Shown: positions 1-7,611 of the stretch, in pieces
How positions within the stretch are numbered: the first letter of the stretch is position 1
Layout of the letters: the number at the start of each line of letters is the position of its first letter
Source: a virus
IMG/VR virus record: IMGVR_UViG_3300025889_001077
Location: 1-21,924 of that record
DNA length: 21,924 bases
Reading direction: 5' to 3' (one strand)
Program-made: the position numbers and the translations under genes
Notes under the pieces: model-generated
What the model saw: the letters and a program-made list of their open reading frames with translations, nothing else
What the model was told of the DNA's origin: nothing
Database searches by the model: none

Positions 1-171
1 ATTGAAGTAATGGAAACTCCAGAACTTCCAGGACAAGATCGTAAGCTAGCTGCTGCTAAAGAAATCTTAGACCGTGGCGGTCTAGGTAAAATTGATAGAG
101 TACAGGTACAAAGTGACAAACCAATCGGAATATTTATCCTACCTCCCAAAGATAAAACAGAAGTATCCTGA
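1..171 (+). CDS. Probable terminase small subunit, C-terminal end (5' partial)
   Basis: Frame 1 is open from the window edge to a TGA at 169-171, giving 56 residues. The tail contains an AAKEILDRGGLGK segment followed by VQVQSDKPIGIFILPPKD. Short helices of the form 'AAxxILDRxGxGK' followed by a beta-rich tail are common near the C-terminus of phage small terminase subunits, which bind the packaging site and recruit the large subunit. The large terminase starting at 486 fits that reading. What is seen is only the end of the protein, so the DNA-binding domain cannot be checked. The stop is a TCC-TGA context lying inside the next ORF, which is in the +1 frame. It could instead be the end of another DNA-binding protein. 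Confidence 0.5.
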   Translation: MEVMETPELPGQDRKLAAAKEILDRGGLGKIDRVQVQSDKPIGIFILPPKDKTEVS

Positions 172-496
172 GCACTTTGTAAGAGCCCACAATAAAGGGC
201 GTAAAGAATATAGACCTCCTTATGGATACACACGAAATCCAAAGGATAAAAATCTATTTCAGGCAGATTATGAAAAGCTTTATGCTTTAGAAAAGGCTTT
301 AGAATATTTGGATGAAGGTGTAAGTTATCGTGATGCTGCGGAATGGTTGCGACAAACCACAGGCGAGTACGTTTCCCATGTGCATTTATATTTAACTAAG
401 AAAAAAGAAACACTTAAGTATTTAAAAGCTAAAAAAGGCATCACTTCAAAAAAATTACGCAAAGAAAAGCAAAGAGCACTAATTAATGACGCTTAA
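92..496 (+). CDS. Small HTH protein with recombinase-like segment, next to terminase
   Basis: Up to 134 residues, with no ATG before the conserved part. Possible starts are TTG at 92 or GTG at 113, each with only a weak AGG upstream, so the start is uncertain. Residues about 42-90 (PPYGYTRNPKDKNLFQ, then KALEYLDEGVSYRDAAEWL) recall the 'recombinase' segment of large serine recombinases: PxGY, a basic stretch, then a helix-turn-helix with a 'G.S.rdiA.wL' helix. There is no catalytic serine domain, so this is not a working recombinase. The C-terminal 30 residues are Lys/Arg-rich. The 3' end overlaps the large terminase start by 11 bases, implying coupling. I infer a DNA-binding partner of packaging, possibly a second small terminase component. 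The function is not established. Confidence 0.65.
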   Translation: MIEYRYKVTNQSEYLSYLPKIKQKYPEHFVRAHNKGRKEYRPPYGYTRNPKDKNLFQADYEKLYALEKALEYLDEGVSYRDAAEWLRQTTGEYVSHVHLYLTKKKETLKYLKAKKGITSKKLRKEKQRALINDA

Positions 497-2135
497 AGAC
501 GTACCTCCTCCAGTAGTCAAATTAACTTCTAAAGGAAATAGAAATGGATTAAAGAAGCCAAAAGCATTTGCTAAACCTTCTGTTAAACGTGCTAAAGAAG
601 AATTAAAAGCTAAAGAAGAAGCATTAGCTCAAGCTAAATTAGAGTATGAGTTAGCTCAAAAAGAGAAAGATTTATTATCTACTGGAGTTGCTGTAACTAC
701 TAAAGAAGTTGCAGATGTACTTGCTACTAAAGTAGCTATTCCTGATGAAAATGTCATTTTCCGCCCTAATGAAGGTCCCCAAACTGCATTTCTAGCTGCT
801 TCTGAAAGAGAAGTATTCTATGGCGGTGCTAGAGGAGGCGGTAAAAGCTACGCAATGCTTATCGATCCATTACGTTATTGTGGACATGGAGCATTTAGAG
901 GCGTGCTCATTCGTCGTACAATGCCTGAATTAAGAGACCTTATTTTCAAGGCTCATGGGCTTTATTTAAAAGCATACCCAGACACTAAATGGAAAGCACA
1001 AGACAGCACATTCTACTTTCCTTCTGGCGCCCGTATGGAATTCGGATACGCTGAAACACTTAAAGACGTTTTACGTTATCAGGGTCAATCTTATTCTTGG
1101 ATTGGTGTAGACGAGCTTCCACAATACGATAGTGCGGAAGTATTGGACATGCTACGTTCAAGCTTACGTTCTACTGATCCTAATGTACCAATTATGCTTA
1201 GAGCTACAGGAAACCCAGGCAATATTGGATCAACATGGGTAAGAGAACAGTTTATTGATCCTGCTCCTCCAGGTATTCCCTTCCAAGTTAAAGTAAATAT
1301 TAAAACTCCTCTTGGAGAAAAAGAAGAAGTAATTACTCGTAGATTTATTCCTGCCAAAGTGTGGGATAATCCTTATCTTACATATGACTTAAGCTACGCA
1401 GCAATGCTAGCTAATCTACCTGAAACTAAGCGTAAACAATTCTTAGATGGAGATTGGGATGTATTCGAGGGTGCAGCATTTCCTGAGTTTAATAAAGATA
1501 TCCACGTTACTAAATCTTATCCTATTCCTTCTAGTTGGCCTCGCTTTAGGGGTGGAGATTGGGGCTATACTAGTCCTGGCTGTATCCTTTGGTTGGCTGT
1601 AACCCCAGATAAAGAGATTGTAGTTTATAGAGAAATGTACTTTAAGAACATGACAGCCCCAGACGTAGCTTTAAAACTATTAGAGCTAGAGTCGGGTGAA
1701 AATGTGTCATACGGTATTTTAGACATTTCTGCATGGTCTCGTAGGGGTGAAATGGGGCCAAGTATTGGTCAAACTATGAATGAAATGGGATGCCGCTGGA
1801 AGCCTTCTGGACGTGTGGCTGTACAAGGGGCTAGAAATTCCCGTATTTCTGGTAAAGCAGAGTTACATAGAAGATTGGCAATAAATCCAAGGACTGGAAA
1901 GCCTTATTTGACAATTTTTGATAATTGTGTTAACCTTATTAGGACTTTACCTAGACTTCCTCTAGACGAAAATGACGTAGAAGATGTTGATACTGACGCC
2001 GAAGATCATGCTTATGATGCTCTCAGATACGCTTTAATGTCACGTCCTATAACTATTGGTGGGTTAATGGTAGACAGGAACAACCCCACTAGGAGTCCTA
2101 AATTTGTTCCTGCCGATAAACAGTTTGGATATTAA
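486..2135 (+). CDS. terL: Terminase large subunit (packaging ATPase-nuclease)
   Basis: 549 residues. The ATPase that pumps DNA into the prohead, with a C-terminal nuclease that cuts concatemers. Walker A is GGARGGGKS at about 113-121, Walker B is IGVDE at 206-210, and a TGNPG coupling-type motif lies at 241-245. The nuclease domain begins near FRGGDWG (Asp358), with a second acid at ILD (Asp413) and the usual EDHAYDALRYA ending at about 506-516. This is a complete two-domain terminase. The first ~90 residues are an extension rich in Lys, Glu and Ala, with a predicted coiled coil at about 36-62, ahead of the ATPase core. The ATG overlaps the end of the upstream ORF by 11 bases and only a weak AAAGAG lies upstream, so translation is probably coupled. 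Confidence 0.96.
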   Translation: MTLKDVPPPVVKLTSKGNRNGLKKPKAFAKPSVKRAKEELKAKEEALAQAKLEYELAQKEKDLLSTGVAVTTKEVADVLATKVAIPDENVIFRPNEGPQTAFLAASEREVFYGGARGGGKSYAMLIDPLRYCGHGAFRGVLIRRTMPELRDLIFKAHGLYLKAYPDTKWKAQDSTFYFPSGARMEFGYAETLKDVLRYQGQSYSWIGVDELPQYDSAEVLDMLRSSLRSTDPNVPIMLRATGNPGNIGSTWVREQFIDPAPPGIPFQVKVNIKTPLGEKEEVITRRFIPAKVWDNPYLTYDLSYAAMLANLPETKRKQFLDGDWDVFEGAAFPEFNKDIHVTKSYPIPSSWPRFRGGDWGYTSPGCILWLAVTPDKEIVVYREMYFKNMTAPDVALKLLELESGENVSYGILDISAWSRRGEMGPSIGQTMNEMGCRWKPSGRVAVQGARNSRISGKAELHRRLAINPRTGKPYLTIFDNCVNLIRTLPRLPLDENDVEDVDTDAEDHAYDALRYALMSRPITIGGLMVDRNNPTRSPKFVPADKQFGY

Positions 2136-2146
2136 AAGGAAATAAA

Positions 2147-2437
2147 ATGAAAGACGATATTGACCTAAAGTTTGAAAAAAAGTCTAATGGCGATATGTAT
2201 GCAAAGACTTCCCAGGGTGACCTTTCAGACGCTAAGGAAGCCAAGGAAAAGGGTGCAGGTCTAGAAGGTAGAGGTTTGGCGCTAGTTGGTGTTAACCTCT
2301 CTGATGTGCCTGTAAATGGCGTTTCAGAAGCTAAAAAGGCTGGTGCTGGTGGTGGTGTTGATAAGAGTATCTTTGAAAAGGCCGATATTCGCGAACTTTA
2401 TAACGATACTGGCAAGGCTGCAAACGCTGGTAAATAA
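2147..2437 (+). CDS. Hypothetical 96-aa protein between terminase and portal
   Basis: I do not recognise this protein. It is small, Gly/Lys/Ala-rich and charged, with no Cys, no membrane segment and no obvious catalytic motif. A low-complexity centre (about residues 29-40 and 62-70, KEAKEKGAGLEG and KKAGAGGGVDK) suggests it is largely disordered, with a short predicted helix near the end (SIFEKADIRELYND). The start has a good AAGGA at 2136-2140, 6 bases before the ATG, 11 bases after the terminase stop. Its position in an unbroken packaging operon makes a minor virion or assembly role likely, but that is inference. Confidence 0.7.
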   Translation: MKDDIDLKFEKKSNGDMYAKTSQGDLSDAKEAKEKGAGLEGRGLALVGVNLSDVPVNGVSEAKKAGAGGGVDKSIFEKADIRELYNDTGKAANAGK

Positions 2438-2460
2438 CTCCAGCTTAATTAGGAGTTATT

Positions 2461-4602
2461 ATGCGCGGTTTACTCTCGCTACCTAACAATCCGCAGGTAG
2501 TTCAACCTCCTGCTCAAAATCCTCCAACTCCTACAAGTACAGTAGCTTTAGATGCTGCTGCTTCACCAATTAGTGCTGCCGAAACGCAGGCATTAAGTGG
2601 CGTTGTAGCATATATTAAGGATCGCTATCAGCGTTCTTTAACTGCACGTAGACCTACAGAAAATAGGTGGTTAGACGCATGGAGAAACTACAGAGGTTTA
2701 TACGGGCCAGAAGTAGCTTTCACAGAGAACGAAAAAAGCCGTGCATTTATTAAAATTACAAAGACTAAAGTACTAGCTGCATTTAGTCAGACTATTGACG
2801 TACTATTAGCCAATAACTCTTTCCCCATTGGTATTGAGCCTAAAAAGCTGCCAGAAGGCATTGCAGAAGTTGTACACGTCGAGACTGATCCAAGTATCGA
2901 AGCAGCTACTTCTCAAATGTACAACGGCCCTGGAAGCCCATTCGGGTATCCTGGGGATGGTAAAGGATTAAAGCCTGGAGCTACTATTAATGATCTTCTA
3001 GATGAAGACACTAAAAGAGAGACCCAAGGTAAAAATGTACGTCCAGGTCCGGGACCTACTCCTTCTTCTGTAACTATTGAACCAGCATTAAAAGCTGCTA
3101 AGAAGATGGAAAAGAAGATTAGTGACCAACTAGACTCGTCTTCTGGTTCTAAGCATCTTCGTATGACTATGTTTGAAATGGTGCTATTTGGCACTGGTGC
3201 TATGAAAGGCCCATTAGCACTTTATAAAGAATATCCAAAATGGGACGATGATACTGGCGCGTATAAACCAGTAAAGAAATTAATTCCAATTGTAGAAGCT
3301 ACCTCTATTTGGAATTTATATCCTGATCCAGATGCTTTTAATACCACACAATTAAGTTACATGATTGAGCGTCATAGACTTAATCGCACTCAAATGAGAG
3401 CGCTTAAAAAGCGTCCATATTTTATTTCCGATAACATCGAAAGATGTATTTTAAGTGGGTATAACTATAATAGACTTTGGTGGGAACCTGTCATTTCGGA
3501 CATGCCAATGGTGCCCGCTGTTGAGCGTTATGAAGTATTTGAATATTGGGGAATGATGGATAGGCAGATTGCTGCTGCTCAAGGTATCGAAATTCCTCCT
3601 GAATATTCAGATCAAGATGAAATCTCAGTAAACTGCTGGATTTGCGGCAGTGAAGTATTACGTTTAGTAATTAATCCATTTACTCCACAACGTATTCCCT
3701 ATTATATGGTTCCCTATGAACTACAACCATATCTAATTTGGGGAGTTGGTCTAGCAGAGAATATGTCAGATACACAACTTCTCATGAATGGCTTTATGAG
3801 AATGGCTGTAGATAACGGCGTACTAAGTGGTTCATTAATCTTTGAAATTGATGAAACTATGCTTGTTCCAGGACAAGACATGACATTGTATCCTGGTAAA
3901 ATCTTTAAAAAGAATGGTGGTCAACCAGGACAAAGCATTTACTCTCACACATTTCCTAATGTTGTTAAAGACAACCTTAGTATGTTTGATAAGGCTAGAG
4001 AATTAGCAGATGAAGCTACAGGTATTCCCTCGATTACTCATGGTAACGCGAGTATTGGTCCTAACCTTGGCCGTACCTCTAGTGGTATTAGTATGGTTAT
4101 GGGCGCTGCTGCTGGCAATACTAGGACTGTTATTAAAAACGTTGATGACTACTTGCTTCAACCTCTCGGGGAAAGCATGTTTGCCTTCAATATGCAATTT
4201 GACTTTGACAAAGAGATTAAAGGTGATCTTGAAGTAATCGCTCGTGGTACTGATAGCTTAATGCGTAACGAAGTAAGGAGCCAGAGACTTACTAACTTCC
4301 TACAAGTTGTAAGTAATCCAACACTTGCCCCATACGCTAAGTTCCCATATCTTCTTAGAGAGATTTCTAGAAGTATGGACCTTGATCCTGATAAGACTAC
4401 TAATACTTCTCTTGAGGCTATGGAACAGGCTCAAATTCTAAAGCAAATGATGGCAATGCAACAAACTGGTAATCCTGCTCCAAGTGGTAATGACCAAGGG
4501 GCCAATGGAAATGGTGATGGTACTATTGGTACCGGAAGTGCCCCAGGTCCAGGAGAACAAGGGCATTCCACACCAGATCAAGAAAAAGGCCAAGGCCAAT
4601 AA
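2461..4602 (+). CDS. Portal (head-tail connector) protein
   Basis: 713 residues. The portal forms the ring at one capsid vertex through which DNA is packaged and ejected, and it docks the terminase and later the tail adaptor. Support: an N-terminal helix ENRWLDAWRNYRG (67-79), the FGTGAMKGP segment (243-251), WNLYPDPDA (284-292) and a conserved tail-side region SMFDKARELADEATGIPS (507-524), all typical of long podovirus portals, plus the position directly after terL. Residues about 150-210 are a Gly/Pro-rich insertion and the last ~45 residues are a Gly/Asn/Gln/Pro-rich disordered tail. It is longer than a T7-type connector (about 535 aa) and closer to P22-type size. AGGAG at about 2451-2455 precedes the ATG. 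Confidence 0.93.
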   Translation: MRGLLSLPNNPQVVQPPAQNPPTPTSTVALDAAASPISAAETQALSGVVAYIKDRYQRSLTARRPTENRWLDAWRNYRGLYGPEVAFTENEKSRAFIKITKTKVLAAFSQTIDVLLANNSFPIGIEPKKLPEGIAEVVHVETDPSIEAATSQMYNGPGSPFGYPGDGKGLKPGATINDLLDEDTKRETQGKNVRPGPGPTPSSVTIEPALKAAKKMEKKISDQLDSSSGSKHLRMTMFEMVLFGTGAMKGPLALYKEYPKWDDDTGAYKPVKKLIPIVEATSIWNLYPDPDAFNTTQLSYMIERHRLNRTQMRALKKRPYFISDNIERCILSGYNYNRLWWEPVISDMPMVPAVERYEVFEYWGMMDRQIAAAQGIEIPPEYSDQDEISVNCWICGSEVLRLVINPFTPQRIPYYMVPYELQPYLIWGVGLAENMSDTQLLMNGFMRMAVDNGVLSGSLIFEIDETMLVPGQDMTLYPGKIFKKNGGQPGQSIYSHTFPNVVKDNLSMFDKARELADEATGIPSITHGNASIGPNLGRTSSGISMVMGAAAGNTRTVIKNVDDYLLQPLGESMFAFNMQFDFDKEIKGDLEVIARGTDSLMRNEVRSQRLTNFLQVVSNPTLAPYAKFPYLLREISRSMDLDPDKTTNTSLEAMEQAQILKQMMAMQQTGNPAPSGNDQGANGNGDGTIGTGSAPGPGEQGHSTPDQEKGQGQ

Positions 4603-4826
4603 TGGATCATAAGCTTAAAGAAGAAATTTTATGGGTGTTTAATAATCCTGAAATGTGGATTAGTATTGAGGCTTATATAAATTATAGAATTAATAAATTA
4701 AGAGAACTTAATGATAACGCTTCTGGAGATACTTTATTAAAACAACAAGGGGCAATAGCTGAATTAAAAGAGCTTAAAAGAGCCAGAGAAGCACTGAGGG
4801 CCGAACATGCAAAAGCAACAAAATAA
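4602..4826 (+). CDS. Small helical protein downstream of portal
   Basis: 74 residues, almost entirely predicted helix: a hydrophobic aromatic N-terminus (LWVFNNPEMWISIEAYINYRI), then a charged coiled coil (QQGAIAELKELKRAREALRAEH). The ATG overlaps the portal stop (TAATG) and the 3' end overlaps the next gene by 20 bases, so it is translated as part of a coupled chain. Small helical proteins at this site occur in many podophage head modules, and I infer a portal- or scaffold-associated assembly factor. No specific function can be assigned. The tight overlaps on both sides argue strongly that it is real. Confidence 0.75.
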   Translation: MDHKLKEEILWVFNNPEMWISIEAYINYRINKLRELNDNASGDTLLKQQGAIAELKELKRAREALRAEHAKATK

Positions 4827-6636
4827 AGAAAACACCACAGAGCTTAATGCGAAACAGCTTTATGAAAAGCTTTTAAGTTCTGCGGGCAAGCCTATTGTAT
4901 ATGACACTGTAGTAGAACAAATTGTAAAGAAATTTGGGTCTGATGAAGCCTTTATTAGTGAAGTGCATAAGAAGACAGGAATTCCTACAGAAACTATTAC
5001 AAGAGAAATTGTTGCTGCTGCTACTGCACCTGTAAAGGGTGTATCCGGTAGTATAAATCAAGCTAAAGATAACCCTAATGGGCCAGTTCAACAGGAGAGC
5101 CCAATGCAACCACAAAACGCCCCAGGATTAAATGGGGAAATGCCTAATATGCAACCTCCACAGCAAATGCAAGCTGCTGCCGCTGCTAATCAATCTAAAG
5201 GAATGTCTCCTGGACAGGCTTTAAATGTTGCTAATCAACAGCAAACCAACACTCCTGCCATGAAAAAGGGCGGACTATTAACTAAACCAACCCAAAAAGA
5301 AGGTGGTCTAGAAGATGAAGCTAAAATGGAATATGGGGGTTCTGTAAGTGGTGGTGCTGATCCTGCCGCAGATCAATCTAGAATTGGTCTACAGGATGGC
5401 GGTGATATGGGCGAGATTGATTTAATGGGTAAGCATCGCCCCGGTATGATGGATGGCGGGTTAGCAGGTATGCAGAATTTCAATAATTCTGTTGAAATGA
5501 ATAAAGGTGGCTCTAATGAACCTCCTCCAGGTGCTTTGCCAGAAGAAGTAGCTGATGACCAACCTGTAATGCTTTCTAAGGGTGAATTCGTATTACCTGC
5601 TAATGTTGTCCGTTATCTTGGTTTAGAAACTATTATTGCCCTTCGTGATAAAGCACTTAAGGGATTAGCTGCTATGGAAGCTGCTGGTCAAATTAGACGT
5701 CCTGGGGATGGTAAAAATCCAGGAGAAGAAGGTGAAGTAGAACCACAAGCTATTCTTGGAGGTAAAACTACTAAACAACTTATTAAAGAAACTCCTGCTG
5801 TAGAACTCTTAGAACATCATGCTATTGAAGAAATTGAAGAACATGCAGAACTTCTAGAAGAAGTAGAAGAACTAGAACATGGCGAAGAAGATGAAGACGA
5901 TTTATTTATGAAATCTGGTGGAGACTTATCCAATGCTCCAGAAGGTTCATCTTTAGCCATGAAAGTTGCACACTTAAAGCATAAAAAGGGATACGGATAC
6001 CAAAGTCAAGGTAAGCCTAATAATCTATCTCAAAGCCAGCCTGGGGGCGGTCCTGTTGGTTTAAAGTCAGGTGGTACATTACCCCCAGATAATACCACAG
6101 GTATTGATCCCATGCCATCAGCCTATAGAGACTCTAAAAGTATGGGTCCAAGATATATTGGGAGGAACCTAGGAAAAAGCCCTTTAGGTAGGTCTAAAGA
6201 CCAGTCTTCTTTGACTGGTAAGGGTCAATTAGACAATCGTAAGATGGCTGCTGGTGGTGAAGTAGCTGCTGAACAAGCAGGTAAGTATCTTAATGATTTA
6301 GACATGGATAAAGAAACCCAAAGAGATACTTTACCAGATTATGAAAGCGTTAGAGATTGGACTGATGCAATGGGACGTACTCCTAATTTTGGAGTAGGGT
6401 CTGTTATAGATGCTATTACAGGACGTGGTTTCTTTGCTAAAGAAGACCCTGCGTACGTTACTGTAGCAGAACGTAGGGCAGGTTTAGGTAGTGATGAATT
6501 AGCTAATACTCTAGAAAAGAATGCTGCATCACAAGAAGAAAGAGACGCTATTCAAGCAGATAATGAAAAGAATGCTGGAGATAGAAATGCAGGTCTTGAA
6601 GGTGGTCCTCAAATAGATATAGGTACAGATCAATAA
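4807..6636 (+). CDS. Virion-associated protein of the GEFVLPANVVRYLG type
   Basis: 609 residues. Residues about 249-297 read ADDQPVMLSKGEFVLPANV, followed by VRYLGLETIIALRDKALKGL. This block (D..P.xLS.GEFV.PADVVRYxGL, then a helix) recurs in uncharacterised structural-module proteins of many marine phages, known to me as a pattern only. Around it are repeated short Gly-Gly turns (MKKGG, QKEGG, MEYGG, LQDGG, MMDGG, MNKGG, MKSGG, LKSGG, MAAGG) within a Gln/Pro/Gly-rich, probably disordered chain. An acidic helix lies at about 330-366 (EEIEEHAELLEEVEELEH). The start has GAGGG at 4796-4800 and overlaps the preceding gene by 20 bases. Position suggests a head-associated or internal protein. The biochemical function is unknown. 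Confidence 0.85.
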   Translation: MQKQQNKENTTELNAKQLYEKLLSSAGKPIVYDTVVEQIVKKFGSDEAFISEVHKKTGIPTETITREIVAAATAPVKGVSGSINQAKDNPNGPVQQESPMQPQNAPGLNGEMPNMQPPQQMQAAAAANQSKGMSPGQALNVANQQQTNTPAMKKGGLLTKPTQKEGGLEDEAKMEYGGSVSGGADPAADQSRIGLQDGGDMGEIDLMGKHRPGMMDGGLAGMQNFNNSVEMNKGGSNEPPPGALPEEVADDQPVMLSKGEFVLPANVVRYLGLETIIALRDKALKGLAAMEAAGQIRRPGDGKNPGEEGEVEPQAILGGKTTKQLIKETPAVELLEHHAIEEIEEHAELLEEVEELEHGEEDEDDLFMKSGGDLSNAPEGSSLAMKVAHLKHKKGYGYQSQGKPNNLSQSQPGGGPVGLKSGGTLPPDNTTGIDPMPSAYRDSKSMGPRYIGRNLGKSPLGRSKDQSSLTGKGQLDNRKMAAGGEVAAEQAGKYLNDLDMDKETQRDTLPDYESVRDWTDAMGRTPNFGVGSVIDAITGRGFFAKEDPAYVTVAERRAGLGSDELANTLEKNAASQEERDAIQADNEKNAGDRNAGLEGGPQIDIGTDQ

Positions 6637-6665
6637 TTGACATCAATTTAATTATATTATAGAAT
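6637..6665 (+). promoter_or_regulatory. Sigma70-type promoter for the scaffold-capsid unit
   Basis: TTGACA at 6637-6642, exactly 17 bases, then TAGAAT at 6660-6665 (5 of 6 matches to TATAAT). This is the best promoter I can see in the window. It lies immediately after the stop of the 609-aa gene and would start RNA near 6672, ahead of AAGGAG at 6681-6686 and the scaffold ATG at 6695. It implies that the host RNA polymerase transcribes the capsid genes. Confidence 0.75.
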
Positions 6666-6681
6666 AGTGCTATTAACACTA
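6665..6681. repeat. Short inverted repeat at the predicted transcription start
   Basis: TAGTG (6665-6669) and CACTA (6677-6681) are perfect 5-base inverted arms around a 7-base spacer. The pair overlaps the last base of the -10 box, spans the expected start of transcription and ends at the ribosome binding site. It could be an operator half-site pair or a weak 5' hairpin limiting scaffold translation. A 5-base match in AT-rich DNA can also be chance. Confidence 0.3.
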
Positions 6682-6694
6682 AGGAGAACTATTT

Positions 6695-7570
6695 ATGAGT
6701 ATTACATCGGTGGCTACTAATAATACCCCACCAACAGTTATTGCAAAGCCTTATCATAGAGTTGAAAATGATGACGAGCTTCCTAAAGTTGCTGTAAAAG
6801 AGCGTAGACCACAAATTGGTCAGCCTATGCAAGAGGAACAACCAAAGCTTAATCCAGGAGATAATGAAGATACTTGGAAGAAGCGATATGGGGACCTAAG
6901 ACGCTTTAGTCAGCAAAAAGAAAAAGAGACTGAGAAGACTGTAAGAGAATTACAGGATCAAATTAATAAACTTACTGTAGCAAAGTCTATGGAAGGTTTA
7001 CCAAAGACAGCCGAAGAAGTTGCTGCTTGGAAAGAACAGTACAAAGACTCTTACGATATTATCGTAACTGTTGCTACGTCAAGCCTACAGTCTCAAATGC
7101 AAGCATTACAAAATCAAATTGATAGCCTAAAAACTACCAATGAAGAAACAGAACAAGAAAAAGCTGCTGCTATTCTAACTACACTAGTCCCAAATTGGAA
7201 GTCTTTTAATGAAGACCCACAGTTTATTAAGTGGATTATGGACCCTGTACGTTCTGAATTTAAGTCAATCGTATATGATAGTGTTGATCCATATAAGATT
7301 GCAGAAGTATTAAAGATGTATATGGCTGTCACAGGGAAGACTACCCCACTTAAGACAGAGCCAAAGAAAGAAGTTAATAACGTGAATGCAGCATTAGCAG
7401 TACAAACACCTCCATCTGTAGAATTAGGCAATAATCAAGAGAAAACTATTATTCGCGAAAGTGAAGTAGCAAAACTTTCAAGAAAAGACTTTGAAAAGTT
7501 TGAAGATGTTATTGACCAAGCTCGTAGAGAAGGTAGATTTGTTTATGATTTAAGTGGTAAAGCACAATAA
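6695..7570 (+). CDS. Scaffolding (capsid assembly) protein
   Basis: 291 residues, acidic and helical, immediately upstream of the capsid region. Scaffolds nucleate coat-protein assembly into a prohead and leave before or during packaging. Visible features: a Pro-rich disordered N-terminus (1-55), DTWKKRYGDLRRFSQQKEKE (59-78) leading into a coiled coil to about 100, a second helix at 128-160 (LQSQMQALQNQIDSLK), and a C-terminal charged helix RKDFEKFEDVIDQARREGRF, the kind of end that binds coat protein. WKxRYxDxRR near the start is typical of scaffolds of this phage group. It has its own promoter and AAGGAG at 6681-6686. No protease motif is seen. Confidence 0.85.
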   Translation: MSITSVATNNTPPTVIAKPYHRVENDDELPKVAVKERRPQIGQPMQEEQPKLNPGDNEDTWKKRYGDLRRFSQQKEKETEKTVRELQDQINKLTVAKSMEGLPKTAEEVAAWKEQYKDSYDIIVTVATSSLQSQMQALQNQIDSLKTTNEETEQEKAAAILTTLVPNWKSFNEDPQFIKWIMDPVRSEFKSIVYDSVDPYKIAEVLKMYMAVTGKTTPLKTEPKKEVNNVNAALAVQTPPSVELGNNQEKTIIRESEVAKLSRKDFEKFEDVIDQARREGRFVYDLSGKAQ

Positions 7571-7574
7571 GTAG

Positions 7575-7603
7575 TTGACTTTACTATAAATATTATGTAA
7601 ACT
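7575..7603 (+). promoter_or_regulatory. Possible promoter giving a leaderless HNH transcript
   Basis: TTGACT (7575-7580, 5 of 6), 17 bases, TAAACT (7598-7603, 4 of 6). A start 7-8 bases after the -10 box falls at about 7610-7611, directly on the ATG at 7612. No Shine-Dalgarno sequence precedes that ATG, so a leaderless mRNA is a consistent reading. The spacer also carries an inverted pair TTTAC (7580-7584) and GTAAA (7597-7601). The -10 box is weak. Confidence 0.4.
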
Positions 7604-7611
7604 ATTATTGA

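Noticed and set aside
92-496. Active serine recombinase or integrase
   Set aside because: No resolvase catalytic domain or nucleophile serine region is present; only the DNA-binding-like segment is.
1908-1936. TTGACA with TAACCT 17 bases downstream inside terL
   Set aside because: The -10 box matches only 3 of 6, it lies within coding sequence, and the genes after it already sit in an unbroken operon.
4010-4237. 75-aa ORF on the + strand inside the portal gene
   Set aside because: It is an out-of-frame shadow of the portal with leucine-rich low complexity and no ribosome binding site.
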